64,000 nt of DNA from Roseateles sp. YR242 (lineage in GTDB: Bacteria > Pseudomonadota > Gammaproteobacteria > Burkholderiales > Burkholderiaceae_C): the NCBI RefSeq assembly GCF_900109745.1, contig NZ_FOAV01000019.1:1-64000 (forward strand), written 5' to 3'. Below the pieces are notes generated by a model. That model saw nothing but the letters and a program-made list of their open reading frames with translations. It was not told where the DNA came from and did no database searches. Positions within the stretch are counted from its first letter, which is position 1. The number at the start of each line of letters is the position of its first letter. The position numbers and the translations under genes were made by a program. Shown here in pieces: positions 36,627 through 44,898 of the stretch.

Positions 36627-37859
36627 TCAAGATTTGTCAGTCTTGGGCGAGCCGTCCTTGGCCTGCAGTTCAGTCTTGGCGTTCATCGGCACCACCTGCG
36701 GCTGCACCAGTGCGCCAGGGCGCACGCGCTGCAGGCCGTTGACCACCACCGTCTCGTTGGGCTTGAGGCCCGCGGTGACGATGCGCAGGCCATCCACGCT
36801 GGCGCCCAGCTGCACCTCGCGGTAGGACAAGGTGTTGTCCTTGCCCACCACCATCACGAAGCGCTTGCTCTGGTCGGTACCCACCGCACGTTCATTGACC
36901 AGCAGGGCCGGACGGCTCTTGGACTGGCCCAGGCGGATGCGGGCGAACTGGCCCGGCATCAGCGCGCCGTCCTTGTTGTCCAGCACGGCGCGCACGCGCA
37001 CGGTGCCGCTGCGGGCATCCACCTGGTTGTCCACCAACTGCAGGCGGCCGGTGTAGGGGGTGTCGGTGGTGGCAGCCGTGCCGATCTGCACCGGGATGCG
37101 GTCCAGCTGGCTGCGCGCGCCGCCACCGCCCGGCAGCTCGGCCAGGGCACGGGCGACGGTGCGCTCGTCAGCATCGAAGCTGGCGTAGATCGGGCTCACC
37201 GAGACCAGCGTGGTCAGCACAGGCGCGCTGGGGCCGGCAGCCACCAGGTTGCCCTGCGTGACTTCAATACGACCAACACGACCGGCCACCGGGGCCCGCA
37301 CCTGGGTGTAGCCCAGGTTGAGGCGGGCGGATTGCAGCGCGGCCTGGGCGGCACGCAGGTTGGCATCGGCCTCGCGGGAGGCGTTGCTGCGCTCGTCCAG
37401 CTCACGCTGGGCGATGGCGTGCTCGCTCCACAGCCGGGTGGACCGCTCCAGCTCACTCTTGGTGTAGCTGACACGGGCCTGGGCGGCCACGACCTGCGCA
37501 TCGGCCCGGTCCACCTCGGCCTGGAAGGGCGCGGGGTCGATGGTGATCAGCAGCTCACCGGCCTTGACCAGCGAACCCTCGCGGAAGTTCACCGACTGCA
37601 CCGCGCCGGCCACGCGGGACCGCACGTCCACGCGCTCCACGGCTTCCAGGCGGCCGGAGAACTCCTCCCAGGCGGCAACGTCCTGGGTGGTGACGGTGGC
37701 CACCGAGACAGGGATGGCCTGGGGCGCGGCCGCAGGCGGATTGGCTTCCGCCTGCTGGCTGTGCAGACCCACGACACCAGCGGCCACAACGGCGGCGATG
37801 GCGGTGAGGGAGGTGGCGGTGATGGCGAACGGGCGCCGGCGGTTGAGCAGGTTCTTCAT
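36627..37859 (-). CDS. RND efflux periplasmic adaptor (AcrA/MexA family)
   Basis: A 410-residue membrane fusion protein linking the RND permease to the outer-membrane duct. An N-terminal hydrophobic segment (about 10-33) lacks a lipobox Cys, so it is a signal anchor or cleaved signal rather than a lipoprotein. Then come lipoyl, alpha-hairpin and beta-barrel domains: RSRVAGAVQSVNFREGSLVKAGELL and YTQVRAPVAGRVGRIEVTQGN are the lipoyl halves around the hairpin. First pump gene of the operon, 135 bp downstream of the pseudo-hydrolase. Confidence 0.95.
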   Translation of the reverse strand: MKNLLNRRRPFAITATSLTAIAAVVAAGVVGLHSQQAEANPPAAAPQAIPVSVATVTTQDVAAWEEFSGRLEAVERVDVRSRVAGAVQSVNFREGSLVKAGELLITIDPAPFQAEVDRADAQVVAAQARVSYTKSELERSTRLWSEHAIAQRELDERSNASREADANLRAAQAALQSARLNLGYTQVRAPVAGRVGRIEVTQGNLVAAGPSAPVLTTLVSVSPIYASFDADERTVARALAELPGGGGARSQLDRIPVQIGTAATTDTPYTGRLQLVDNQVDARSGTVRVRAVLDNKDGALMPGQFARIRLGQSKSRPALLVNERAVGTDQSKRFVMVVGKDNTLSYREVQLGASVDGLRIVTAGLKPNETVVVNGLQRVRPGALVQPQVVPMNAKTELQAKDGSPKTDKS

Positions 37860-37994
37860 TGTTGTGACTCCGTAGACGATTCGAGCAATTCAGGGGATGC
37901 GGGAAGACGGCAAGTGATTGAGATGGGCGACGGTGGTGGACATCGCCGCAGGGCGCTTTTCAGGAGGGGCCTTTGGTTCATCCATCACCTCCCG

Positions 37995-38852
37995 TCAGGC
38001 CGGCTGAGGCCGTGAGCCGCGCGACGAGGTCAGCGGCGGGAAGGCGTTCAGGAAATCGAAGAGGCGTTGGCGCAGCGCCTTGATCCAGGGCGGCTGCAGC
38101 ACCTCCAGCGAGGGCAGTTTCATCAGGCTGCAGGGCCAGCCGGTGGGGCCGGGCAGGATGGTCTGCTGCACCTCCACGCCGGCACGCTGCATGGCGCGGG
38201 CATAGGCCACCGCTTCATCACGCATCGGGTCGTCGTCGGTGCTCAGCACCAGGGCCGGCGGCAGGCCGGCCAGGCGGTTGGTACAGGCGGGGGCGGCATA
38301 GGGGTGGTCGCCTTCTTCGCATTCCCCCAGGTAGGCGCGCCAGCCCAGGGTCCAGCGGCACTGGCCGCTGCCGGCTTCGGCCTGGCGCAGGGAGGCGGTG
38401 GCCAGGCAGGGGTTGAGCATGGGGCTCACCAGGATCTGCCCTGCCAGCTTGTGGTGGCCCTGGTCGCGGGCCATCAATGCCAGTGCGGCGGCGAGGTTGC
38501 CGCCGGCCTCCTCGCCCGCCACCAGCACCGGGCTGGAACGCCCGGACAGACGGGCGCGGCTCTTGTAGAGCCCTTGCAGCATGGCGTCGAGGGCCTTCAA
38601 GGCGGTCGGGAAGACCTTGTCCACGCCGGTGGGGTAATCCACATCCACCACCACGGCGCCGGCCTCGGCCATCAGGCGCGACATCAGCTCGCCGCTGTCC
38701 AGCGAGCCGCTGGTGAAGGCGCCGCCGTGAAGATGCAACACCACCGGCGCATGGGGACGCCGGGTGGCGCCCTTGTAGACGCGCACCGGCATCACGCCGT
38801 CGCCGGCGGGCAGCAGGTCGTCGTGGCAGGAGGTGAGCGGCAAGGCGTCCAT
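37995..38852 (-). CDS. Alpha/beta-hydrolase-fold protein lacking catalytic Ser and His
   Basis: 285 residues from the ATG at 38852 (AAAGGA 9 bases upstream). The fold is that of the hormone-sensitive-lipase/esterase group: oxyanion motif HLHGGAF and VDVDYP are present. The nucleophile elbow reads GEEAGGN where active members have GDSAGGN, so Ser is replaced by Glu; I checked this in the nucleotide sequence (gag gag at the site). The acid region DDDPMRDEA is kept, but the C-terminal His region reads LPGPTGWP, without the expected His. It is probably a binding or regulatory pseudo-enzyme. It precedes the efflux operon in the same direction and is divergent from a LysR regulator, which suggests a ligand-linked role in efflux. 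Confidence 0.85.
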   Translation of the reverse strand: MDALPLTSCHDDLLPAGDGVMPVRVYKGATRRPHAPVVLHLHGGAFTSGSLDSGELMSRLMAEAGAVVVDVDYPTGVDKVFPTALKALDAMLQGLYKSRARLSGRSSPVLVAGEEAGGNLAAALALMARDQGHHKLAGQILVSPMLNPCLATASLRQAEAGSGQCRWTLGWRAYLGECEEGDHPYAAPACTNRLAGLPPALVLSTDDDPMRDEAVAYARAMQRAGVEVQQTILPGPTGWPCSLMKLPSLEVLQPPWIKALRQRLFDFLNAFPPLTSSRGSRPQPA

Positions 38853-38986
38853 GGCCGTGAATCCTTTGGGGGAAAGCTGCGGAGACAGCAAAGGCCTGCA
38901 CGCACAAGGGGCAGGCGTTCATGTTGCAATGCAGCGAAATTTAGAGATTCCGACCGTTTCGATAAATGGGCGCCGCTGCGAATCAA

Positions 38987-39004
38987 TGTTTCGCCGGCGA
39001 AACA
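38987..39004. promoter_or_regulatory. Perfect 18-bp palindrome, candidate operator
   Basis: TGTTTCGCCGGCGAAACA reads the same on both strands and fits a dimeric regulator site. It contains the T-N11-A pattern of LysR-type boxes, although longer symmetry than usual is present. Its place between the divergent LysR gene and the pseudo-hydrolase/efflux operon makes autoregulation by the LysR protein the simplest reading. No binding data support this. Confidence 0.5.
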
Positions 39005-39100
39005 ATGGGTCGGGCAGGATGGCGACCTCGCGCGCACGTACAGAAATGGCGAGGCCCCGCGTCACTGGCGTGGGGAAGGCGGGGTTCGGCACGAAATCAG

Positions 39101-39136
39101 CGTGAAATTCAGCGCGAAGTTCAGCGCGAAGTTCAG
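39101..39136 (+). repeat. Three tandem 12-bp repeats upstream of LysR gene
   Basis: Units CGTGAAATTCAG, CGCGAAGTTCAG and CGCGAAGTTCAG at 39101-39112, 39113-39124 and 39125-39136, preceded by a shortened copy at 39091-39100. They end 32 bases before the LysR start codon, so they lie in the leader or core promoter. Such repeats can change copy number and alter spacing. Confidence 0.7.
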
Positions 39137-39168
39137 GGGTCAGGCAGGAAGAGGAAGAGGAACGTCGA

Positions 39169-40179
39169 ATGGACAAGCTCAATGCCATGCAGGCTTTTGC
39201 ACGGGTGGTGGAGGCCGGCACCTTCACCAAGGCGGCGGAATCGCTGGACCTGCCCAAGACGGCAGTGACCCGGCTCATCCAGTCGCTGGAGGAGCACCTG
39301 AAGGTCAAGCTGCTGAACCGCACGACGCGCCGTGTCACGGTCACGCCCGATGGCGCTGCGTATTACGACCGTGTGACGCGCCTGCTCTCCGACATCGAGG
39401 AACTCGAAGGCTCGGTCTCGCATGCGCGCGCCACGCCGCGTGGCCGCATTCGCGTGGATGTGGCCTCATCTGTGGCGCGGATGCTGATCATCCCCGCACT
39501 TCCGGAGTTTTATGCAAAGCATCCGGACATTCAGATCGACCTCGGGGTGTCCGACCGCCCGGTGGACCTGATCAGCGACAACATCGACTGCGTGGTGCGC
39601 GGTGGCGAGATCACCGACCAGTCGCTGGTGGCCCGGCGCATCGGAGACTGGGGCTACGGCTGCTGCGCCTCGCCGGAGTACATCCGCCGCCACGGCCTGC
39701 CGCAGCATCCGCTGGACCTGGAGTCGGACCAGCACTTCGTCGTGAGTTATTTCTCGGCCCGCACTGGCAAGCGCTTCCCTTTCGACTACAGCAAGAACGG
39801 CCAGCGTTACGAGGTCTACGGCCGCTACCAGGTCTCGGTGAACGACGGCAACGCCTACATGACGGCCGGCCTGACCGGGCTGGGCGTGATCCAGGCCCCC
39901 TATTTCATGATCAAGCCCCACGTCGATGCGGGTGAGCTGGTGCCCTTCCTCTGCGACTGGGAGTCGGACCCGCTGCCGCTGTACGTGGTGTACCCGCCCA
40001 ACCGCCACCTGAGCACCAAGCTGCGCGTTTTCGTGGATTGGGTGGCGGACCTGTTCGACCGGCACACGCAGTGGCAAAAGCAGCTGCTGGCCAGTTGCGA
40101 TGCCAAGGCCGGCACCACGGCGGCGGTGACGCCGGTGGCGCCCAACGGTGCGAAGCTGGCGGTGCTCAGCGCGGCTTGA
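39169..40179 (+). CDS. LysR-family transcriptional regulator
   Basis: 336 residues with an N-terminal winged helix-turn-helix (about 1-60; MDKLNAMQAFARVVEAGTF, then SLDLPKTAVTRLIQSLE) and a C-terminal effector-binding domain (about 90-300). A purine-rich AGGAAGAGGAAGAGG precedes the ATG. It is divergent from the pseudo-hydrolase/RND operon and is the likely controller of that operon. Its last 14 bases overlap the convergent histidine kinase gene. The effector is unknown. Confidence 0.92.
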   Translation: MDKLNAMQAFARVVEAGTFTKAAESLDLPKTAVTRLIQSLEEHLKVKLLNRTTRRVTVTPDGAAYYDRVTRLLSDIEELEGSVSHARATPRGRIRVDVASSVARMLIIPALPEFYAKHPDIQIDLGVSDRPVDLISDNIDCVVRGGEITDQSLVARRIGDWGYGCCASPEYIRRHGLPQHPLDLESDQHFVVSYFSARTGKRFPFDYSKNGQRYEVYGRYQVSVNDGNAYMTAGLTGLGVIQAPYFMIKPHVDAGELVPFLCDWESDPLPLYVVYPPNRHLSTKLRVFVDWVADLFDRHTQWQKQLLASCDAKAGTTAAVTPVAPNGAKLAVLSAA

Positions 40180-41560
40180 GGGGTGCCTGACTGCGCCGCG
40201 GCATGCTCAGCCGCACGCGCAGCCCCTGCCCCGCCGTGGCATCCAGCAGCTCCAGCCGGCCGTCATGGCGCTGGGCGATGTCCACGGCAATGGCCAGGCC
40301 CAGCCCACTGCCGGTGGCCTTTGCTTCGCTGCCGCGCTGGAAGCGTTGCAGCGCGCGCGCACGTTCCGCCGGCGCGATGCCAGGCCCGTTGTCTTCCACC
40401 TCCAGGTGGGCCCAGTCGCCTTCGGTACCGGTGCGCACGGTGATGCGGGCCCCCGGTCCGGCGTAATTCAGGCTGTTGTGCAGCAGGTTCTCCAGCAGCT
40501 CTCGCAGCAGGAAGCCCTGGCCCAGCACGGCCGCCTCGCTCAGCTCGAAGCCCAGGTCCATCCCGGTCTCCAGCATCCGGGGAACCCAGTCCTCGGCCAC
40601 CTGGGCGGCGATGTCACGCAGGTCCAGCGGCCGGTCCCGTTGGGCGGGCTCGGCCTCGGCGCGGGCAATGGAAAGCATCTGCTGCGCCAGGCGAGCACTG
40701 CGGTCGACCGACTTCTGCAGGCGCTTGAGCAGCGGCTCCACCTGAGGGTCATGCGGCTCCAGCAGGGCCAGGTCGATGTCGGTGCGCAGCGAAGTGAGCG
40801 GCGTGCGCAGCTGATGGGCCGCGTTGGCCAGGAAGTCCTGTTGCGCCGACGAGGCGCGGCGCAGGCGCTCGAAGAGCCGGTTGAAGGCCGCGATCAGTGG
40901 GCGCAGTTCCCCGGGCACGTCCGGTTCGAGCGGATCCAGCCGGGCCAGGTCGCGCCGTTCCAGTTCCGCGCTGAGGCGGGACAGGGGGCGCAGCCCCTGG
41001 TGCGTCGCCCACCAGCCCGCAGCCGCCAGCAGCACCGCCATGCCGCCGATCAACAGGCTGACCACCACCACCAGTTGCTGCTGCAGCTCGTCGCGCTTGT
41101 GCAGCGTTTCCGCCACCAGGATCTGGCAGGTCTGGGCAAAACCGCAGGCCGCGCCCAATACCGCCACCCGAAGCGCCTCGCCGTCCAGGGTGGCAATGGT
41201 GAAGTACCACTCCCCGGCAGCGCGGTGCGGCAGGGTCAGGCGCTTGAGGGATTCGTCGCCGTGCAGGGGCCGGCCATCGGGGTCCAGCACCAGGTAGTAG
41301 ACGCTGTCGGTGCGGTCGAAGCGCAAGGCGCTGTCGGTGGGGCCGGACACGTCCACGATGATCTGCCCGTCCCGCTCATGGATCAGGCTGGCCACGGCCA
41401 GGGCGGTGTCGCCCAGGGACTGGTCGAGCCAGGAGATGGCCGTGTCGTGCATGACGCGGTAGAGCACCGCGCCCCCCAACGGCACGGCCACCAGCACGGG
41501 CACCATCAACCACAGCAGCAGGCGCTGCTTGAGGCTGAGGCGGGCGCGGCTGGTCGTCAC
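40166..41560 (-). CDS. Sensor histidine kinase (TctE/QseC-like)
   Basis: 464 residues from a GTG at 41560, two bases after the stop of its response regulator. Two membrane helices (about 14-36 and 175-195) flank a periplasmic domain of the 2CSK_N/TctE type (SWLDQSLGDTALAVASLI, DSVYYLVLDPDG). A HAMP-like linker, the dimerisation motif with phospho-His (NAAHQLRTPLTSL) and the ATPase domain (N in LLHNSLN, DNGPGI, GSGLGL) complete it. Tricarboxylate or related signals are sensed by named relatives; the signal here is unknown. It overlaps the convergent LysR gene end by 14 bp. Confidence 0.92.
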   Translation of the reverse strand: MTTSRARLSLKQRLLLWLMVPVLVAVPLGGAVLYRVMHDTAISWLDQSLGDTALAVASLIHERDGQIIVDVSGPTDSALRFDRTDSVYYLVLDPDGRPLHGDESLKRLTLPHRAAGEWYFTIATLDGEALRVAVLGAACGFAQTCQILVAETLHKRDELQQQLVVVVSLLIGGMAVLLAAAGWWATHQGLRPLSRLSAELERRDLARLDPLEPDVPGELRPLIAAFNRLFERLRRASSAQQDFLANAAHQLRTPLTSLRTDIDLALLEPHDPQVEPLLKRLQKSVDRSARLAQQMLSIARAEAEPAQRDRPLDLRDIAAQVAEDWVPRMLETGMDLGFELSEAAVLGQGFLLRELLENLLHNSLNYAGPGARITVRTGTEGDWAHLEVEDNGPGIAPAERARALQRFQRGSEAKATGSGLGLAIAVDIAQRHDGRLELLDATAGQGLRVRLSMPRRSQAPLKPR

Positions 41561-41562
41561 GC

Positions 41563-42243
41563 TCAGCGCTTGGCCGGAGGCACTTCCTCCAGCAGATAAC
41601 CCAGGCCACGGACCGTGCGCAGTTGCAGGCCGGCAGGTTCGATCTTGGCGCGCAGGCGGGAGACGCAGACCTCGATCGCGTTGTCGCTCACGCCCTGCTC
41701 CCAGCCATTGCTGGCCGAACCGATCTGCTCCTTGGCCACCACCTTGCCGGCCCGCGCCAGCAGGAAGCCCAGCACATCCCACTCACGGGCGGAGAGTGCC
41801 AGCGGCTCCTCGGCCACGTAGGCGCGGCGCGCTTCCAGATCCATGCGCAGCGAGCCCAGGTGCAATTCGTTGCCGGAGCGCGCCTGGCTGCGCCGCACCA
41901 GGGCACGGGCCCGGGCGATCAGCTCGCTGAGAGCGAAGGGTTTGACGAGATAGTCGTCCGCCCCGCCTTCCAGGCCCCGCACCCGGTCTTCCACCGCGTC
42001 CCGCGCGGTCAGCAGCAGCACCGGCACGGTGCTGCCCTGGGCACGCACACGCCGCAGCGTCTCGAAACCATCAATGCCGGCCAGGCCGATGTCCAGGATC
42101 AGCAGGTCGTACCGGTCCTCGCGCAGGGATAGCGGAACGGGCTCCCCGCGAGCGCTGACATCAACCACCCAGGATTGGGAACGCAGCGCCCGGGCCGTGG
42201 ATTCGGCCAGGAATTCATCGTCTTCGACCAACAGGATGCGCAT
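41563..42243 (-). CDS. OmpR-family response regulator (TctD-like)
   Basis: 226 residues from the ATG at 42243. The receiver domain has E7-D8-D9, phospho-acceptor D51, a conserved Thr in LLLTARD and the switch Lys in YLVKPF. The C-terminal domain is an OmpR/PhoB winged helix (EWDVLGFLLARAG, VSRLRAKIEPAGLQLRTVRGLGYLL). It is coupled to the downstream kinase gene and divergent from the hydrolase/ACP/ketosynthase cassette, 133 bp away, which is a plausible target. Confidence 0.95.
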   Translation of the reverse strand: MRILLVEDDEFLAESTARALRSQSWVVDVSARGEPVPLSLREDRYDLLILDIGLAGIDGFETLRRVRAQGSTVPVLLLTARDAVEDRVRGLEGGADDYLVKPFALSELIARARALVRRSQARSGNELHLGSLRMDLEARRAYVAEEPLALSAREWDVLGFLLARAGKVVAKEQIGSASNGWEQGVSDNAIEVCVSRLRAKIEPAGLQLRTVRGLGYLLEEVPPAKR

Positions 42244-42376
42244 GCCGTCAGCATAAGGCCTGTGTCTTGCAACGGTCATCCGGGTGGCTTGCAGAAACCT
42301 GAGGGCAACGGCGGGGACAGCTTTCTGCAAGCTTGACGACAAGTCCGCAACAGCGACCACCGCCAGACTGCCGGAC

Positions 42377-43336
42377 ATGGTTGCTTCATTCAATCCTCCG
42401 CCCCCCGCTGCCGGCACCCGCCGCGACCAGCGCCCCGCCGTACTGCTGCTGCACGGCCTGTGCGCCAATCCGCTGGAGTTGATGCCCCTGGCCCGCACGC
42501 TGCGTGCCGCCGGCTATGTGGTGGAGGCGCCGGCCCTGCCTGGTTACGGTGTCCCCGCCGAGCAGCAGGACCGCATCCCTGTCACCCGTTTCGAGGACTG
42601 GCTGGCCCTGGCCGTCCAGCACTTCGACGACCTGGCCGCACGCCATGAACGCGTGGTGGTCGGCGGCCTGTCGATGGGGTCGGTGCTGGCGCTGGCAGTG
42701 GCCCTGCGTCGCCCGGCGGCCGCCCAGTTGCTGGTCTCCACCTCGCTGCACTTCGACGGCTGGAACGTCTCGCCATGGCGCCGCCTGCTGCCCATCGCCT
42801 TTGTGCCGCCCCTGCGCCAATGGCTGACCTTCCGCGAGCGCGAGCCCTACGGCATCAAGAATGAACGGCTGCGCGCCTGGGTGGCCCAGGCGATGGTGTC
42901 CAACCACGTCTCCGCTGCCGGCGCCGACACCCTGCCCGCCACCTCGCTCTACCAAGCCTGGCGAATGATCCGCTTCGTGCGGGCCGGGCTGCCCCACCTG
43001 GATGCACCCACGCTGATCCTGCATGCCAGCGAGGACGACGTCAGCGGGCCGCGCTCGGTGCATGAACTGCAGCGCCGCCTGGGCACCCGGCCTGAAGACA
43101 TCGAAGTCCACTGGTTCCATCACAGCTATCACATGCTGACGCTGGACAACGAACGCAGCGCAGTGGCCAACGCCGCCCGCGACTTCCTGCTGAACCGCGT
43201 GCCGGTGGCGGGAGCGAACCAAGACCTGAGCCTGGGTCTGACCCCGGACGCCCTCCAAAACAGGGCTCAAAACCCGGGCCAAAACATGGCCCCAACCCTT
43301 ACCCAAGAGGAGCACCTCCATGAGCAACATGCTTGA
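42377..43336 (+). CDS. Alpha/beta hydrolase, carboxylesterase/thioesterase-like
   Basis: About 319 residues from the ATG at 42377. The complete triad is visible: nucleophile Ser in GGLSMGS, Asp in LHASEDDVSG and His in HSYHMLTLD. LLLHGLCANPLEL is the oxyanion region, and the overall layout resembles Est30-type carboxylesterases. The last 40 residues are low complexity (Gln/Asn/Pro). Its end overlaps the start of the ACP gene by 17 bp, so it is coupled to it. With the ACP and ketosynthase it probably releases or edits an acyl chain on the carrier protein, which is inference from gene order. Confidence 0.88.
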   Translation: MVASFNPPPPAAGTRRDQRPAVLLLHGLCANPLELMPLARTLRAAGYVVEAPALPGYGVPAEQQDRIPVTRFEDWLALAVQHFDDLAARHERVVVGGLSMGSVLALAVALRRPAAAQLLVSTSLHFDGWNVSPWRRLLPIAFVPPLRQWLTFREREPYGIKNERLRAWVAQAMVSNHVSAAGADTLPATSLYQAWRMIRFVRAGLPHLDAPTLILHASEDDVSGPRSVHELQRRLGTRPEDIEVHWFHHSYHMLTLDNERSAVANAARDFLLNRVPVAGANQDLSLGLTPDALQNRAQNPGQNMAPTLTQEEHLHEQHA

Positions 43337-43595
43337 ATCCCTGCGCCAACTCGCTTCCCGTGAACTCGGCGTGGCCGAAGCCGAACTCGACAGCAACGCC
43401 AACTTCGCCGCGCTCGGCCTGGACTCCCTGATGCTGGTGGACTTCATGTTCGCTGTGGAAGACCAGTACCTGATCCAGATCGACCACGACACCGCCATGA
43501 AGACCCCGACGCTGGCGGGTTTGGCCACGCTGGTGGAGCAACTGGTGGCGGCGCAACCGCAACTGGCTGGCCGCGGCACACCGGTGGTGGCCTGA
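43320..43595 (+). CDS. Acyl carrier protein
   Basis: A 91-residue carrier protein with the phosphopantetheine attachment motif GLDSLMLVDF, S36 being the modified Ser. GAGGAGC lies 8 bases before the ATG, inside the end of the hydrolase gene. It differs from the housekeeping AcpP in length and in helix 3 (FAVEDQYLIQIDHDT), so it is probably dedicated to this cassette. The ketosynthase starts 52 bp downstream. Confidence 0.92.
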   Translation: MSNMLESLRQLASRELGVAEAELDSNANFAALGLDSLMLVDFMFAVEDQYLIQIDHDTAMKTPTLAGLATLVEQLVAAQPQLAGRGTPVVA

Positions 43596-43647
43596 GCCGC
43601 CCTGTTCATCGAATCCGTCGAATCCGACATCTGGGGACACCACGGCC

Positions 43648-44883
43648 ATGAGCGGAGAAGAGATATGGATCACCGGTATCGGCGCCTGCAGTGCACTCGG
43701 CCCGGACGCCGATGCGCTCGCCGAGGCCCTGGAGGCGGGACGCTCTGGCGTGCGGCTTCATCCCGGCGAACCGTCACGGGGGCTGATGCCCTTCGCGGCA
43801 GCCGCGATCGACTCGCCGCTGGGGCAGGACATGCCACCCGCGCAACGCAACCTGTACGACCGGCACAGCCTGATGGCGCTGCAGGCCGCCGCCCAGGCGT
43901 GGACGCAGGCGGCCCTGCCGGCGACCGTGAACACGCCGGCGCGCGCGGCGGTGGCCTGGGGAACCGGGCTGGGTGGCTCCAACTCGCTGCAGCAGTCCTA
44001 TACGGAAGTGCTGACGAAGGAGACACCCCGGGTGCACCCCTACACGGTGGTGCGGGTGATGAGCAACTCGGCGGCCTCGCATCTCGCGATGCGCTACCAG
44101 CTGCGTGCAGCGATGCTGACCTTCTCCAACGCCTGCGCCTCCTCTGCGCAGGCCTTGGGCGAAGCGCTGATGCTGATGCGCCAGGGCCGGGCGGATGTGG
44201 TGCTGGCCGGCGGCTCGGAGTCGATGCTCAACCCGGGATCGGTGATGGCCTGGCAGGCGATGGGCGTGATGGCACCGCCGGACGTGGACGATCCGTCACG
44301 GAGTTGCCGGCCCTTCGACGACGCGCGTCGCGGCCTGGTGCTGGGCGAAGGAGCGGCGGCGCTGGTGCTGGAAACGGCCACCCACGCCCGCGCACGCGGC
44401 GCGTCGGCGCTTGCCGTGCTGGCCGGCTATGGTCATAGCGTGGATGCGGTGCACCTGTCGCGGCCGGACGCCGACGGGCAGGAGCGCGCACTGCGGGCAG
44501 CCTTGGCGGATGCGGGGCTGACACCGGATCAGGTGGGCTACGTCAATGCCCACGGTACGGCCACGGAGGTGGGCGACGCCGTGGAAGCGGACAGCCTGGC
44601 CCGTGTGTTTGGCGTCCGCGGGGTGCCGGTGAGCGCCACCAAGGCATTGCATGGACACTTGATCGGCGCCGGCGGCGCGCTGGAACTGGTCGCCTGCGTA
44701 CAGGCGCTGCGCCGGAGCCGCCTGCCGGTGAGCGCCCATGTGCGCAACAGCCAGCTGCGCGAACGCGTGGACCTCATCGAAGGCTCACCACGCGCCCTCC
44801 CGCCGGGCCTGGCCGTGGTGTCCAACTCCTTTGCCTTTGGCGGCAGCAACGTCTCGTTGGTGGTCAAGGGCGCCTCTGCATAA
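43648..44883 (+). CDS. Beta-ketoacyl-ACP synthase (KAS I/II type)
   Basis: A 411-residue decarboxylating condensing enzyme with a complete Cys-His-His triad: C163 (SNACASS), H302 (NAHGTAT) and H335 (KALHGHLIGAGGA). It should extend an ACP-bound acyl chain by two carbons from malonyl-ACP. It is third in the hydrolase-ACP-KAS cassette. The set lacks a ketoreductase, dehydratase, acyltransferase or ligase, so it must borrow these from fatty acid synthesis or make a simple beta-keto product. Its end is 15 bp from the convergent dctR gene. Confidence 0.93.
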   Translation: MSGEEIWITGIGACSALGPDADALAEALEAGRSGVRLHPGEPSRGLMPFAAAAIDSPLGQDMPPAQRNLYDRHSLMALQAAAQAWTQAALPATVNTPARAAVAWGTGLGGSNSLQQSYTEVLTKETPRVHPYTVVRVMSNSAASHLAMRYQLRAAMLTFSNACASSAQALGEALMLMRQGRADVVLAGGSESMLNPGSVMAWQAMGVMAPPDVDDPSRSCRPFDDARRGLVLGEGAAALVLETATHARARGASALAVLAGYGHSVDAVHLSRPDADGQERALRAALADAGLTPDQVGYVNAHGTATEVGDAVEADSLARVFGVRGVPVSATKALHGHLIGAGGALELVACVQALRRSRLPVSAHVRNSQLRERVDLIEGSPRALPPGLAVVSNSFAFGGSNVSLVVKGASA

Positions 44884-44898
44884 AGCGCGCGAGCCGTC

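Larger units (their letters stand above)
38853..39168. other. Divergent control region between pseudo-hydrolase and LysR gene
   Basis: 316 bp without a gene, holding a perfect 18-bp palindrome (38987-39004) and three tandem 12-bp repeats (39101-39136). It is AT-richer around 38930-39010 than its flanks and should contain both divergent promoters. Confidence 0.55.
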
